Assembly (NCBI GenBank): GCA_965278965.1
Contig: OZ257127.1
Coordinates: forward strand, 2,604,001-2,668,000
DNA length: 64,000 bases
Reading direction: 5' to 3'
DNA from: UBA10649 sp965278965
Lineage (GTDB): Bacteria; Actinomycetota; Actinomycetes; S36-B12
The position numbers were made by a program, and so were the translations under genes. The notes beneath the pieces are model-generated. The model did no database searches. It was not told the DNA's origin and saw nothing but the letters and a program-made list of their open reading frames with translations. This document shows positions 46,217 through 54,588 of the stretch, piece after piece. The first letter of the stretch is position 1. The number at the start of each line of letters is the position of its first letter.

Positions 46217-48756
46217 CCCCTGCCCCCTGGACCCAGCCCGTGGACGACGTCGGACTGGTTCCGTTCGGGGAGGGCCTCGCACGCGGCCTCGACGAGCGGT
46301 CGCTGTGCATGCGCGGCATCCAGCTGGAGACCCTCGCCGGCCTCGGGCTGCCTGTCGGCGCTGGCCTGACCATCCCGGTCCCGAACGTGCCCGGGCTCAC
46401 GTCGCCCGATCGCGCCAAGGCGGCGATCCGGCTGCTGGAGTCGATCTCCAACCGCAAGGTCGGCTCGACGACCGAGGCCGGCGGGCTCGTCCTGCTGCGG
46501 CTGTCGGCCAGCGCGCCGGTCGAGGCGGCGGGCCTGCCGCCGGATCTCGTGTGCATCGGGATCAAGGGGGCGCTCGTGCCGTCCGGTCTCGGCCCGGCGA
46601 TGGCGGCCGACCTGTCCTCGGCGTGGTGGAAGGCGGCCGCCTTCATCGCCGAGAACGCCCTCGACGTCCCGGCCGATGAGATCGGCACGCTCGCGATGGA
46701 CATCGCCGACCCGGCCGACCGGGTCCCGGCCCTGCTCGCGCTCGCCGAGGCGCAGGGCAACTCGCCGTTCCCGACGAAGGTCTCGCACCAGGTCGCCGCC
46801 GGCGCGGCCGCGATGCTCGCCCGGTGGAACTCCCCGCGGGCGGCGCGCGCCCGGCGCAAGCAGTCGTTGCCGCCCGATCTCCCCATCGCGTTACATCTGG
46901 AGACCGTCGTGGTCACCGACCACGACGAGGAGGGGCACGGGCACGCCACCTCCCGTGACCCCGAGACCGGTCAGTTCGCACCGAACGGCGCGTTCCGCCA
47001 CGGCGTCCGGTCCAGCGGCGAGCGGCAGCAGATCGGTCACCCGCTCAGCGGTCTGCCGGGCGGCGTCGAGATGCTCACCGGTGTCCTCGCGGAGCTCGAG
47101 GGCCGGCTTCGCACCGTCGTCACGGTCGACTTCGAGTACGGACCGGAGGGCCTGATGCTCGTCGGGCTCGAGCAGGTCCGCCGGCCCCCGGCCCGGGTGG
47201 CCACGAGCCTCGCCGTCGACCTCGCGATCCGCGGGATCACCGACGAGCGCGAGGCGATCACGTCGACCAGCGCCGAGCACGTCAGCGAGCTGCTCCACCC
47301 GCAGCCGAAGCTGACCGGCGCGGAGGTCCCGTTCGTGTCCGGCCTCGGCGCCTCGCCCGGTGCTGCTGTCGGGCGGATCGCGCTCGACAGCGAGTCGGCC
47401 GTCGAGCTGGCCGAGGGCGGCGCGTCCGTCATCCTCGTGATGGCCGAGACCTCGCCCGGCGACCTGCCGGGGATGATGGCGGCCGCCGGCATCCTGACCG
47501 TCAACGGCGGATCGGCCTCGCACGCGGCTGTCGTCGCGCGCGGAATGGGGCGACCGGCGATCTGCGGTGCGGGCGGCATGCGGATCGACCGCGCTGCCGG
47601 CACCGTGACCTCGGGCGAGCTCGTCCTGCGGGTCGGCGACGTCGCGTCGATCGACGGCGCGTCCGGCATCGCGTACGTCGGTGAGCTCGAGATCGAGCGG
47701 TCGGCACCGTCCCCGAGCCTGACGACCCTGCTCGGCTGGTCCGACGACGCCCGTCGGCTCGGCGTGCGCGCGAACGCCGACAACGGCGCCGACGCCGGGA
47801 CCGCGATGGACAACGGGGCGGAAGGCATCGGCCTGTGCCGCACCGAGCATCAGTTCCTCGGTGACCGGCTCCCGCTCGTGCGGGCCGTGATCCTCTCGCA
47901 CGACGTCGACGCCGAGGAGGCCGCGCTCTCCGCGCTCGCCCAGGCACAGCGCGAGGACTTCCGCGACCTGCTGCGGGCGGTCGGCGACCGACCGGTCACC
48001 GTCCGGCTCCTGGACGCCCCGATGCACGAGTTCCTGCCGAGCGATGCCAGCGAGCTCGCCGACGAGCACCAGGCGCGCATGCTCGAGCACCTGCACGAGG
48101 AGAACCCGATGCTCGGGGTGCGCGGCGTCCGCCTGGCCCTCATGCACGAGGGGCTGTACCCGGCCCAGGTCGAGGGTCTGTTCAACGCCTGGGTCGACGT
48201 CGTCTCCTCCGACGACATCCGGCCCCAGCTCGAGGTCATGATCCCGCTGGTCTCGATCCCCGACGAGCTCGTCATGACGCTCCGCCTGATCCGTCGGGTC
48301 AACCAGGAGGTCGCGTCCCGTACGGGGATGATCATCCCGTTCAAGATCGGCACGATGGTCGAGACGCCTCGCGCGGCCCTGCTGGCCGACAAGCTCGCGC
48401 AGTGGGCCGAGTTCTTGTCGTTCGGCACCAACGACCTCACCCAGCTCACGTACGGCTTCTCGCGGGACGACGTCGAGCGCCGCATGCTCGGCACCTACCT
48501 CGAGAAGGGGCTGCTCACCGCCAGCCCGTTCGCCGAGCTGGACGACCAGGGCGTAGCCGCGCTCATGGAGATCGCCGTCGCCAAGGCCCGGTCGGTCCGC
48601 CCGGACATCAAGCTCGGCATCTGCGGCGAGCACGGCGGCGACCCGTCGTCGATTGCGGTCTGCGAGCGGCTGGGCCTGGACTACGTGAGCTGCTCGCCGA
48701 ACCGCATCCCCGTGGCCCGGCTGGCCGCGGCCCACGCCCGGCTTGTCGATGCCTGA
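46213..48756 (+). CDS. Pyruvate phosphate dikinase-like protein with degraded ATP-grasp half
   Basis: 847 residues, slightly short for PPDK (about 875). The PEP half is intact: swivel H437 in Ser-His-Ala-Ala-Val-Val-Ala-Arg-Gly-Met-Gly-Arg-Pro, R543 (Cys-Arg-Thr-Glu-His), R598, N740 (Gly-Thr-Asn-Asp-Leu-Thr-Gln) and catalytic C804 (Cys-Gly-Glu-His-Gly-Gly-Asp-Pro). The first ~330 residues follow PPDK in outline but lack key ATP-site features: Gly-Gly-Lys-Gly is Met-Arg-Gly, Arg-Ser-Gly-Ala is Arg-Leu-Ser-Ala, and the Gln-Thr-Arg end motif is Glu-Gln-Val-Arg. It should form phosphohistidine from PEP but may not use ATP and phosphate. GTG start, coupled to the 20-codon ORF. Possible phosphate donor for the swivel proteins (inference). 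Confidence 0.88.
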   Translation: MTPAPWTQPVDDVGLVPFGEGLARGLDERSLCMRGIQLETLAGLGLPVGAGLTIPVPNVPGLTSPDRAKAAIRLLESISNRKVGSTTEAGGLVLLRLSASAPVEAAGLPPDLVCIGIKGALVPSGLGPAMAADLSSAWWKAAAFIAENALDVPADEIGTLAMDIADPADRVPALLALAEAQGNSPFPTKVSHQVAAGAAAMLARWNSPRAARARRKQSLPPDLPIALHLETVVVTDHDEEGHGHATSRDPETGQFAPNGAFRHGVRSSGERQQIGHPLSGLPGGVEMLTGVLAELEGRLRTVVTVDFEYGPEGLMLVGLEQVRRPPARVATSLAVDLAIRGITDEREAITSTSAEHVSELLHPQPKLTGAEVPFVSGLGASPGAAVGRIALDSESAVELAEGGASVILVMAETSPGDLPGMMAAAGILTVNGGSASHAAVVARGMGRPAICGAGGMRIDRAAGTVTSGELVLRVGDVASIDGASGIAYVGELEIERSAPSPSLTTLLGWSDDARRLGVRANADNGADAGTAMDNGAEGIGLCRTEHQFLGDRLPLVRAVILSHDVDAEEAALSALAQAQREDFRDLLRAVGDRPVTVRLLDAPMHEFLPSDASELADEHQARMLEHLHEENPMLGVRGVRLALMHEGLYPAQVEGLFNAWVDVVSSDDIRPQLEVMIPLVSIPDELVMTLRLIRRVNQEVASRTGMIIPFKIGTMVETPRAALLADKLAQWAEFLSFGTNDLTQLTYGFSRDDVERRMLGTYLEKGLLTASPFAELDDQGVAALMEIAVAKARSVRPDIKLGICGEHGGDPSSIAVCERLGLDYVSCSPNRIPVARLAAAHARLVDA

Positions 48757-48840
48757 GATTCGTACGACAACCAGATATTCGGAAGACCTTTCATTTCTTG
48801 TTTTCGCGGGTATGGTTCGTCCGGTTGTGAGGGAGGCCCC
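48757..48840. promoter_or_regulatory. Promoter region of ABC transporter genes
   Basis: 84 bases, strongly AT-rich from 48775 to 48805. A possible promoter is CTTTCA (48788-48793), 17 bases, TATGGT (48811-48816), followed by GAGGGAGG before the ATG. Indicates separate expression from the PPDK-like gene. Confidence 0.4.
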
Positions 48841-50364
48841 ATGAGCACCGCGCTCAGCGTGCGCAATGCCACGAAGATCTTCGGCGCGCAGGTCGCGCTG
48901 AACGACGTGAGCATCGACGTCGCGCCCGGGGAGGTCCGTGCCCTGGTCGGCCAGAACGGCTGCGGCAAGTCCACGCTCATCAAGATCCTCGCCGGCTTCC
49001 ACGACCCGGAGCCGGGCACCGAGGCCACCGTCGGCGGCGAGCCCCTCCGGTTCGTCGACCCGGGGGCCAGCGAGGCCGTCGGACTGCGCTTCGTCCACCA
49101 GGACCTCGGCCTGGTCGGCAACCTCGACGCCGTCGACAACATGGCGATGGGCCAGGGCTACATCACCAACGGGCTCAAGACGATCCGCTGGCGCAAGGAG
49201 CGCTCCGCGGCGCGCGAGGCGCTGCGCAGCCTGGGCTACGAGATCAACGTCAAGGTTCCGGTCGCGGGTCTGCAGATGTCCGAGCGCACCGCGGTCGCCA
49301 TCGCCCGGGCGATGTCGGACCGCGGCAGCGCCGTCCGGGTCCTGATCCTCGACGAGCCGACCGCGAACCTGCCCAACGCCGAGGCGCAGCGGCTCTACGC
49401 GCTCGTTCGTCGAGTGGCCGACTCCGGCGTCGCGGTCCTGTTCGTCTCGCACCACTTCGACGAGGTGTTCGAGATGGCGGACTCCGTCACCGTGCTGCGC
49501 GACGGCAAGCACATCATCACGCGGCCGGTCGAAGGCCTGACCGAGGAGCAGCTCATCGAGCTCGTCGTCGGCCGACAGCTCGAGGAGCACAGCAAGGACG
49601 AGTCGGCCGCGCGTGAGCACGACATCGAGGTCCTGACCCTCAAGGGCGTCACCGGCGGCTCGGTCGCGGGGATGGACCTCACCGTCCACCGGGGCGAGGT
49701 CGTCGGCGTCGCCGGCATCACCGGCTCGGGGCGTGAGTCCGTCGCCGGCGTCGTGTTCGGCGGCATGGAGCGGGGAGGCGAGATCCTCGTCGAGGGCAAA
49801 GCCCTCCCGCAGAACCGACCGGACATCTCGATCGAGCGCGGGGTCGCGCTCGTCCCGGCCGAGCGGCACGCGAACGCGGCGTTCATCGACCACACGCTCC
49901 GCGAGAACGTCACGCTCGTCGACCCGGGCCGGCACATGACGCTGGGCATCCTGCGCCGACGGCCCGAACGGGCCGACGTCCGCATCTGGCTCGACAAGCT
50001 GACCGTCAAGCCCGGCGGACAGACCGAGTACACGATGGCCCAGCTCTCCGGCGGGAACCAGCAGAAGGTGATCCTCGCGCGCTGGCTGCGCCAGGAGCCC
50101 GACGTGCTGATCCTGGACGAGCCGACGCAGGGCGTCGACGTCGGCGCGAAGGCCGACATCCACACGCTCGTGGACGAGGCGGCCGCGCAGGGAGCGGCCG
50201 TGCTCGTCTGCTCCACCGACCACGAGGAGCTCGTCCGCCTCTGCGACCGCGTCGTCATCATGCGCCGCGGCCGCGTGGCCGAGATCCTGCGCGGCTCCGA
50301 CATCACCGCCGACACGATCACGGCGGCGACGATCGGTCGCGAGACCGCCGACCCCGCTGCCTGA
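48841..50364 (+). CDS. Sugar-type ABC transporter ATP-binding protein (RbsA/XylG family)
   Basis: 507 residues, two fused ABC domains. Domain 1: Walker A G37-T45 (Gly-Gln-Asn-Gly-Cys-Gly-Lys-Ser-Thr), Walker B Leu-Ile-Leu-Asp-Glu-Pro-Thr, weak signature. Domain 2: degenerate Walker A (Gly-Ile-Thr-Gly-Ser-Gly-Arg), signature Leu-Ser-Gly-Gly-Asn-Gln-Gln-Lys and Thr-Gln-Gly-Val-Asp-Val-Gly-Ala-Lys, exactly the asymmetry of ribose/xylose importers. Energises import of a sugar or similar polar compound at the membrane. Followed by the permease; no binding protein adjacent. Confidence 0.94.
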   Translation: MSTALSVRNATKIFGAQVALNDVSIDVAPGEVRALVGQNGCGKSTLIKILAGFHDPEPGTEATVGGEPLRFVDPGASEAVGLRFVHQDLGLVGNLDAVDNMAMGQGYITNGLKTIRWRKERSAAREALRSLGYEINVKVPVAGLQMSERTAVAIARAMSDRGSAVRVLILDEPTANLPNAEAQRLYALVRRVADSGVAVLFVSHHFDEVFEMADSVTVLRDGKHIITRPVEGLTEEQLIELVVGRQLEEHSKDESAAREHDIEVLTLKGVTGGSVAGMDLTVHRGEVVGVAGITGSGRESVAGVVFGGMERGGEILVEGKALPQNRPDISIERGVALVPAERHANAAFIDHTLRENVTLVDPGRHMTLGILRRRPERADVRIWLDKLTVKPGGQTEYTMAQLSGGNQQKVILARWLRQEPDVLILDEPTQGVDVGAKADIHTLVDEAAAQGAAVLVCSTDHEELVRLCDRVVIMRRGRVAEILRGSDITADTITAATIGRETADPAA

Positions 50365-50398
50365 CCATCCCTCACGTCACGAAGACCGGAGCCGTTCC

Positions 50399-51406
50399 AT
50401 GACCGACACCGCCACGGCCACCGCACCCGCTCCCGGCGCGCCCACGCCGAAGCCGAAGCGGCGTATCAACCTGGGCTTCGACAAGTACAGCGGGCTCTAC
50501 GTCTGGGCCCTGCTGGTCCTCATCTTCTCCCTGTGGATCCCTGACCTGTTCTTGAACTGGGACAACGCGCGCACGATCCTGACGTTCCAGGCGATCAGCA
50601 CGATCGTCGCGCTCGGCCTGATCGTCCCGGTCGCCGCTGGCGCGTTCGACCTGACGATCGCGGCCACCTTGACGGTGTCGGCCGTGTTCACAGCCTGGGC
50701 TCTGCTCGACCACCGTGGAGTCGTCTTTGCCTGCGGCGGCGCGCTGATCATCGGCGCCATCATCGGCTTGGCGAACTCCCTTGTCGTCGTGAAGCTCAAG
50801 GTCGACTCATTCATCGGCACCTTGGGTATGAGCTCCATCCTCGCCGCGGTTGCGTACATGATCTCCGGCGGCGGCCAGCTCGTGCTCCCCGAAGTGGGGT
50901 ACTCCCCGTTCCTGAACTTCGCCCGCGCCACGTGGTTCGGCATCTCGGCGTCGGTCTACTACGCCGCCGTCCTGGCGATCATCATCTGGTGGGTCCTGGA
51001 GTACACCCCGCTCGGCCGCTACCTGTACGCGGTCGGCGGCAACCCCGTCGCGGCCCGCCTCGCCGGCGTCAAGGTCGGGCGCATCGTCACGATGTCGTTC
51101 GTCTCCTCGGCGGTCGTGTGCAGCTTCGCCGGCATCGTGTACCTCGCGCAGAACGCGAACGGCGCCCCGGACTCCGGTACGAACTACCTGCTGCCGGCGT
51201 TCTCCGCGGTCTTCCTCGGCGCGACGCAGATCCGCCCCGGGCGGGTCAACGTCCTGGGCACCATCGTGGCGATCCTGCTGCTGGCGACCGGCGTCACCGG
51301 CCTGCAGCTGGCCGGCGCGCCGACCTACGTCACCCAGCTGTTCAACGGCGCCGCGCTGATCATCGCCATGGCGCTGGCCGCGCGTACGGCCCGCCGCCGC
51401 GGCTGA
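50399..51406 (+). CDS. Sugar-type ABC transporter permease (RbsC family)
   Basis: 335 residues with roughly nine hydrophobic segments after a charged Pro/Ala/Lys-rich N-terminal tail. Hallmarks: Gly-Gly-Asn-Pro-Val-Ala-Ala-Arg-Leu-Ala-Gly-Val loop (coupling to the ATPase) and a C-terminal Leu-Gly-Ala-Thr-Gln-Ile-Arg-Pro-Gly-Arg-Val-Asn. Partner of the ATPase 34 bases upstream. The lipoprotein at 62995 may be the binding protein of this system. Confidence 0.93.
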   Translation: MTDTATATAPAPGAPTPKPKRRINLGFDKYSGLYVWALLVLIFSLWIPDLFLNWDNARTILTFQAISTIVALGLIVPVAAGAFDLTIAATLTVSAVFTAWALLDHRGVVFACGGALIIGAIIGLANSLVVVKLKVDSFIGTLGMSSILAAVAYMISGGGQLVLPEVGYSPFLNFARATWFGISASVYYAAVLAIIIWWVLEYTPLGRYLYAVGGNPVAARLAGVKVGRIVTMSFVSSAVVCSFAGIVYLAQNANGAPDSGTNYLLPAFSAVFLGATQIRPGRVNVLGTIVAILLLATGVTGLQLAGAPTYVTQLFNGAALIIAMALAARTARRRG

Positions 51407-51436
51407 ACCCCCCCCGCCTCCCGCACGTCCCGCTTT

Positions 51437-51513
51437 CCGGGACAAGCAGCACGACACGCCAGCGAACACCGGCGTGTCGTGCTGCTTGTCCCGGTCGCTG
51501 CTTGTCCCGGTCG
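51437..51513. terminator. 24-base hairpin plus tandem 16-base repeat
   Basis: Arms 51437-51460 and 51471-51494 are perfectly complementary with a 10-base loop. The end of the right arm starts a direct repeat CTGCTTGTCCCGGTCG at 51482-51497 and 51498-51513. It lies between the permease and the convergent ThuA gene and probably terminates both. The partial third arm copy suggests slippage or insertion history. Confidence 0.75.
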
Positions 51514-51543
51514 ATAGGGGTTGCCAGCCGGTCGTGCCCGCCG

Positions 51544-52392
51544 CTACGGCAGCGGGATGGCGAACGGCTCGGCCTGCGCCTGCTCGTGGGCCGGCTCGCT
51601 GGCGACCCACGCAAGGGCGTTGCCCAGCAGCAGCCGGAACGACGGCAGCGCGAACGTGCTCGGACCGTCCCCCATCAGCAGGGTCGCTACCGGTGAGCGA
51701 CCGGCCGTGGTCGTCCATCCCTGCAGCCGACTGCCGCCGTGCAGGCCGCCATCCGCGGGTCGGTCGGCGCACGTGACGCCGGTCGATGAGCCGTTGGTGA
51801 CCTCGTCCCAGGTGTCCTGGAAGAGCGCACCGTCCATGTCGGCGTCCTGCTCGAGCAGCGGGTGGATCCGGTCGGTGAGGACCGGGATGAAGTAGAGCTC
51901 GTCCGACACCGTGAACGGCTCGACGCCGGCGCAGATCGGGTGGCCGGGGTCGACGGGGGAGATGGTGAACTCCCCGATGCGGTACCCGGACGAGGGGAGG
52001 TCCTCCCCGCGAAGCCGCCCGGGCCGGTACAGGAAACGGGCGCCGACGACTTCGGCCCATCCCTCCCAGCCGGGCCACGCGGAGATGGCGTGGTGCAGGA
52101 CGACGAGCCCCTGGCCGGCCTCCAGGAGGTCGACGACGTCCCGCGCGGTCCCCTCGTCCGGGCCGACGACGACGGGTTCGGTGCCTCGGGCGAGCCGCAG
52201 GCCCGGGATGTCATGCAGCAGGATCGCGTCCCACTGGCCGGCGAGCTCGGGGGTCAGCCAGCGCTGCGCGGTCGGCTGGGTCGCGTGGGCCCAGACCCAG
52301 CCCCGCTCGTCGCAGATGGCGGCCACGGCGCCGAGGAAGTTGTCCAAGGCGACCCGGTGGCCGCCGGTCACGACGAGGATGCGTGTGGTCAC
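51544..52392 (-). CDS. ThuA-like protein
   Basis: 282 residues, GTG start with GAGGAG upstream. Val-Val-Thr-Gly-Gly-His first strand, Ile-Leu-Leu-His-Asp-Ile-Pro-Gly, Leu-Val-Val-Leu-His-His-Ala-Ile-Ser-Ala-Trp-Pro (ThuA active-site-like His-His) and a His-Pro-Ile-Cys region. A second ThuA protein is at 30462, of similar length but distant sequence. Diverges from the E1alpha gene. Role likely in oxidation or isomerisation of a sugar-like or cyclic compound; not proven. Confidence 0.82.
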   Translation of the reverse strand: MTTRILVVTGGHRVALDNFLGAVAAICDERGWVWAHATQPTAQRWLTPELAGQWDAILLHDIPGLRLARGTEPVVVGPDEGTARDVVDLLEAGQGLVVLHHAISAWPGWEGWAEVVGARFLYRPGRLRGEDLPSSGYRIGEFTISPVDPGHPICAGVEPFTVSDELYFIPVLTDRIHPLLEQDADMDGALFQDTWDEVTNGSSTGVTCADRPADGGLHGGSRLQGWTTTAGRSPVATLLMGDGPSTFALPSFRLLLGNALAWVASEPAHEQAQAEPFAIPLP

Positions 52393-52480
52393 CGGGGCTC
52401 CTCGTCGGGCGATCGGGTCGGGCAGTCAGGTCGGGCATCGGGCCGGGCAATCGGCCGAAGGCCGATACTTGGAAGTCCTA

Positions 52481-52491
52481 GTTACTATAGT
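52481..52491. promoter_or_regulatory. AGTAAC-type motif overlapping a TATAGT hexamer
   Basis: TAGTTACTATAGT in the 193-base divergent region 52393-52585. The GTTACT (reverse of AGTAAC) at 52481-52486 abuts TATAGT (52486-52491), a good -10 hexamer for the E1alpha gene. A repressor here would cover the promoter. AT-rich from 52465 to 52505. Confidence 0.48.
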
Positions 52492-52585
52492 CTTCGTTCC
52501 CTAAGTGCACGGTGTAGTTCTTGCTGGTCCGTTTCTTGCTCGTCCCGCTACGCGCCCCGCCCGGCCGACGACCTCAGGAGTCACG

Positions 52586-53587
52586 ATGGCGACACCCACG
52601 GAAGTCCTCCACGAGGTCACCCCGGTGACGCGTGAGCTCGTCCTCGACCTGCACCGGCGCATGGTCCGGATCCGGCGGTTCGAGGAGTCGGCCGGCAAGC
52701 TCGTCGAGACCGGCGACATGCCCGGCTTCCTCCACCTCTACGTGGGCCAGGAGGCCGTCGCCGCCGGCGTCATGTCGATGCTGACCGACGCCGACCAGAT
52801 CACCTCCACACACCGCGGCCACGGCCACGCGATCGCGAAGGGCGCCGAGTTCCGCCCGATGTTCGCCGAGCTGTACGGCAAGACGACCGGCTACTGCAAG
52901 GGCCGCGGCGGCAGCATGCACATCGTCGATACGAACCGCGGGATGCTCGGTGCCAACGCGATCGTCGGCGGAGGCATCCCGATCGCGCTGGGCGCCGCGT
53001 TCGCATCGCAGTACCGCGGCGACGGAGCGGTCGCCGTCAGCTTCTTCGGCGACGGTGCGACCAACATCGGCGCGTTCCACGAGTCGGTCAACATGGCGGC
53101 CGTCTGGGACCTCCCCGTCGTGTTCGTGTGCGAGAACAACGGCTTCGCGGAGTTCACGTCGCAGGAGCAGCACATGCGGCTCACAGACATCGCCGATCGG
53201 GCCGCGTCGTACGGCATCCCCGGCGTCATCTGCGACGGCATGGACGTGCTGTCCGTCCGGGCGGCTGCCGCGGAGGCGGTCGAGCGTGCACGCCAGGGCG
53301 CCGGGCCGACGCTCATCGAGGCGAAGACCTACCGCTACTTCGACCACCAGGGCATCAAGGGCATGCGCATCGCCTACCGCGACCCGGCGGAGGTCGAGGC
53401 GTGGAAGTCCCGTGACGCGATCCGGCTGATCGAGACGATCGGCGTCGAGCGCGGCCTCGCGACACCGGACGACTTCGCCGCCATCTGGGCCGAGGTCGAG
53501 GTGGAGATCCTCGACGGCATCGAGTTCGCCCGGAACAGCCCGGACCCGGACCCGGCCGACATCCTCGACGACGTCTACACGAGCTGA
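52586..53587 (+). CDS. 2-oxoacid dehydrogenase E1 alpha subunit (thiamine diphosphate)
   Basis: 333 residues, ATG after CAGGAG. ThDP motif Gly-Asp-Gly (155-157) to Asn-Asn (184-185), Thr-His-Arg-Gly-His-Gly and Gly-Arg-Gly-Gly-Ser-Met-His: pyruvate/acetoin-dehydrogenase type rather than the homodimeric actinobacterial AceE. With E1beta and E2 it decarboxylates a 2-oxoacid or acetoin to acyl-CoA. Leads a three-enzyme operon. The three genes lie next to a hydrolase-like phosphatase fold gene, not an E3. Confidence 0.95.
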   Translation: MATPTEVLHEVTPVTRELVLDLHRRMVRIRRFEESAGKLVETGDMPGFLHLYVGQEAVAAGVMSMLTDADQITSTHRGHGHAIAKGAEFRPMFAELYGKTTGYCKGRGGSMHIVDTNRGMLGANAIVGGGIPIALGAAFASQYRGDGAVAVSFFGDGATNIGAFHESVNMAAVWDLPVVFVCENNGFAEFTSQEQHMRLTDIADRAASYGIPGVICDGMDVLSVRAAAAEAVERARQGAGPTLIEAKTYRYFDHQGIKGMRIAYRDPAEVEAWKSRDAIRLIETIGVERGLATPDDFAAIWAEVEVEILDGIEFARNSPDPDPADILDDVYTS

Positions 53588-53598
53588 CGGAGAACGAC

Positions 53599-54585
53599 GT
53601 GACCACGCGCGAGCTGACCTATGTGAAGGCCTTCAACGAAGGCATGTTCCAGATCATGGCCGAGGATCCAGACGTCTTCCTGATCGGTGAGGACGTCGCC
53701 GGCTACGGCGGTGTGTTCCACATGTTCGACGGCCTTCTCGCCGAGTACGGCGACCGGCGGGTGAAGGACACGCCGATCGCCGAGCAGGCGATCATCGGCC
53801 TTGGCGTCGGCGCGGCCGCCCGAGGGCTGCGCCCGGTGTGCGACCTGATGTTCATGGACTTCGTCGGCGTCGCGATGGACCAGATCTTCAACCAGGCCGC
53901 GAAGATGAAGTACATGTTCGGCGGGGCCGTGTCGGTGCCGCTGACCATCACGACCGCCGGCGGCGCGGGGATGTCCGCGGCCGCCCAGCACAGCCAGAGC
54001 CTGGAGGCGTGGCTGGCGCACGTGCCGGGGCTGAAGGTCGCGATGCCGGCGAGCGCCCACGACGCGAAGGGGCTCATCGTCGGTGCCATCCGCGACGACA
54101 ACCCGACGATCGTGGTGCTCAACAAGCGGATGCTCGGCATGAAGGGCCACGTTCCCGAGGAGCTCTACGGCATCCCCTTCGGCGTCGCGAACGTCCTGCG
54201 CGAAGGCAGCGATGTGACGATCGTCGCGATCGGCCGGATGGTCGTGGAGGCGAGCAAGGCGGCCGAGGCGCTCGCCGCCGACGGGATCAGCGTCGAGGTG
54301 ATCGACCCTCGAACCGTCCAGCCGCTGGACACCCCGACGATCGTCGCGTCGGTCCGCAAGACCAACCGCGCGCTCATCGTCCACGAGGCGGTCGAGTTCG
54401 GCGGGATCGGCGCCGAGATCGCCGCGCAGGTCACCGAGCAGGCGTTCGACTACCTCGACGCGCCCGTGGCCCGCCTCGCCGCCCCGTTCGCACCGGTGCC
54501 CTACGCGCCGATCCTGGAGAACGCCTACGTGCCCGACGCCGCCCGCATCGAGGCGAGCGTTCGCCGGCTGCTCGAGCGGAGGTAG
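53599..54585 (+). CDS. 2-oxoacid dehydrogenase E1 beta subunit
   Basis: 328 residues, GTG. Transketolase pyrimidine-binding domain with Asp-Thr-Pro-Ile-Ala-Glu, Phe-Met-Asp-Phe, and C-terminal transketolase domain with Asp-Pro-Arg-Thr-Val-Gln-Pro-Leu-Asp. Usual E1beta length. Eleven bases after E1alpha. Confidence 0.95.
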   Translation: MTTRELTYVKAFNEGMFQIMAEDPDVFLIGEDVAGYGGVFHMFDGLLAEYGDRRVKDTPIAEQAIIGLGVGAAARGLRPVCDLMFMDFVGVAMDQIFNQAAKMKYMFGGAVSVPLTITTAGGAGMSAAAQHSQSLEAWLAHVPGLKVAMPASAHDAKGLIVGAIRDDNPTIVVLNKRMLGMKGHVPEELYGIPFGVANVLREGSDVTIVAIGRMVVEASKAAEALAADGISVEVIDPRTVQPLDTPTIVASVRKTNRALIVHEAVEFGGIGAEIAAQVTEQAFDYLDAPVARLAAPFAPVPYAPILENAYVPDAARIEASVRRLLERR

Positions 54586-54588
54586 CAC

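Noticed and set aside
46213..48756. Ordinary gluconeogenic pyruvate phosphate dikinase
   Set aside because: The ATP-grasp half has lost several motif residues, and the gene sits in a catabolic island beside swivel proteins.
46891..50223. Open frame of 1110 codons on the minus strand
   Set aside because: It runs opposite to the PPDK-like and ABC ATPase genes, which have clear catalytic motifs. Its product is Arg/Val/Asp-rich without motifs, as expected from third-position GC bias.
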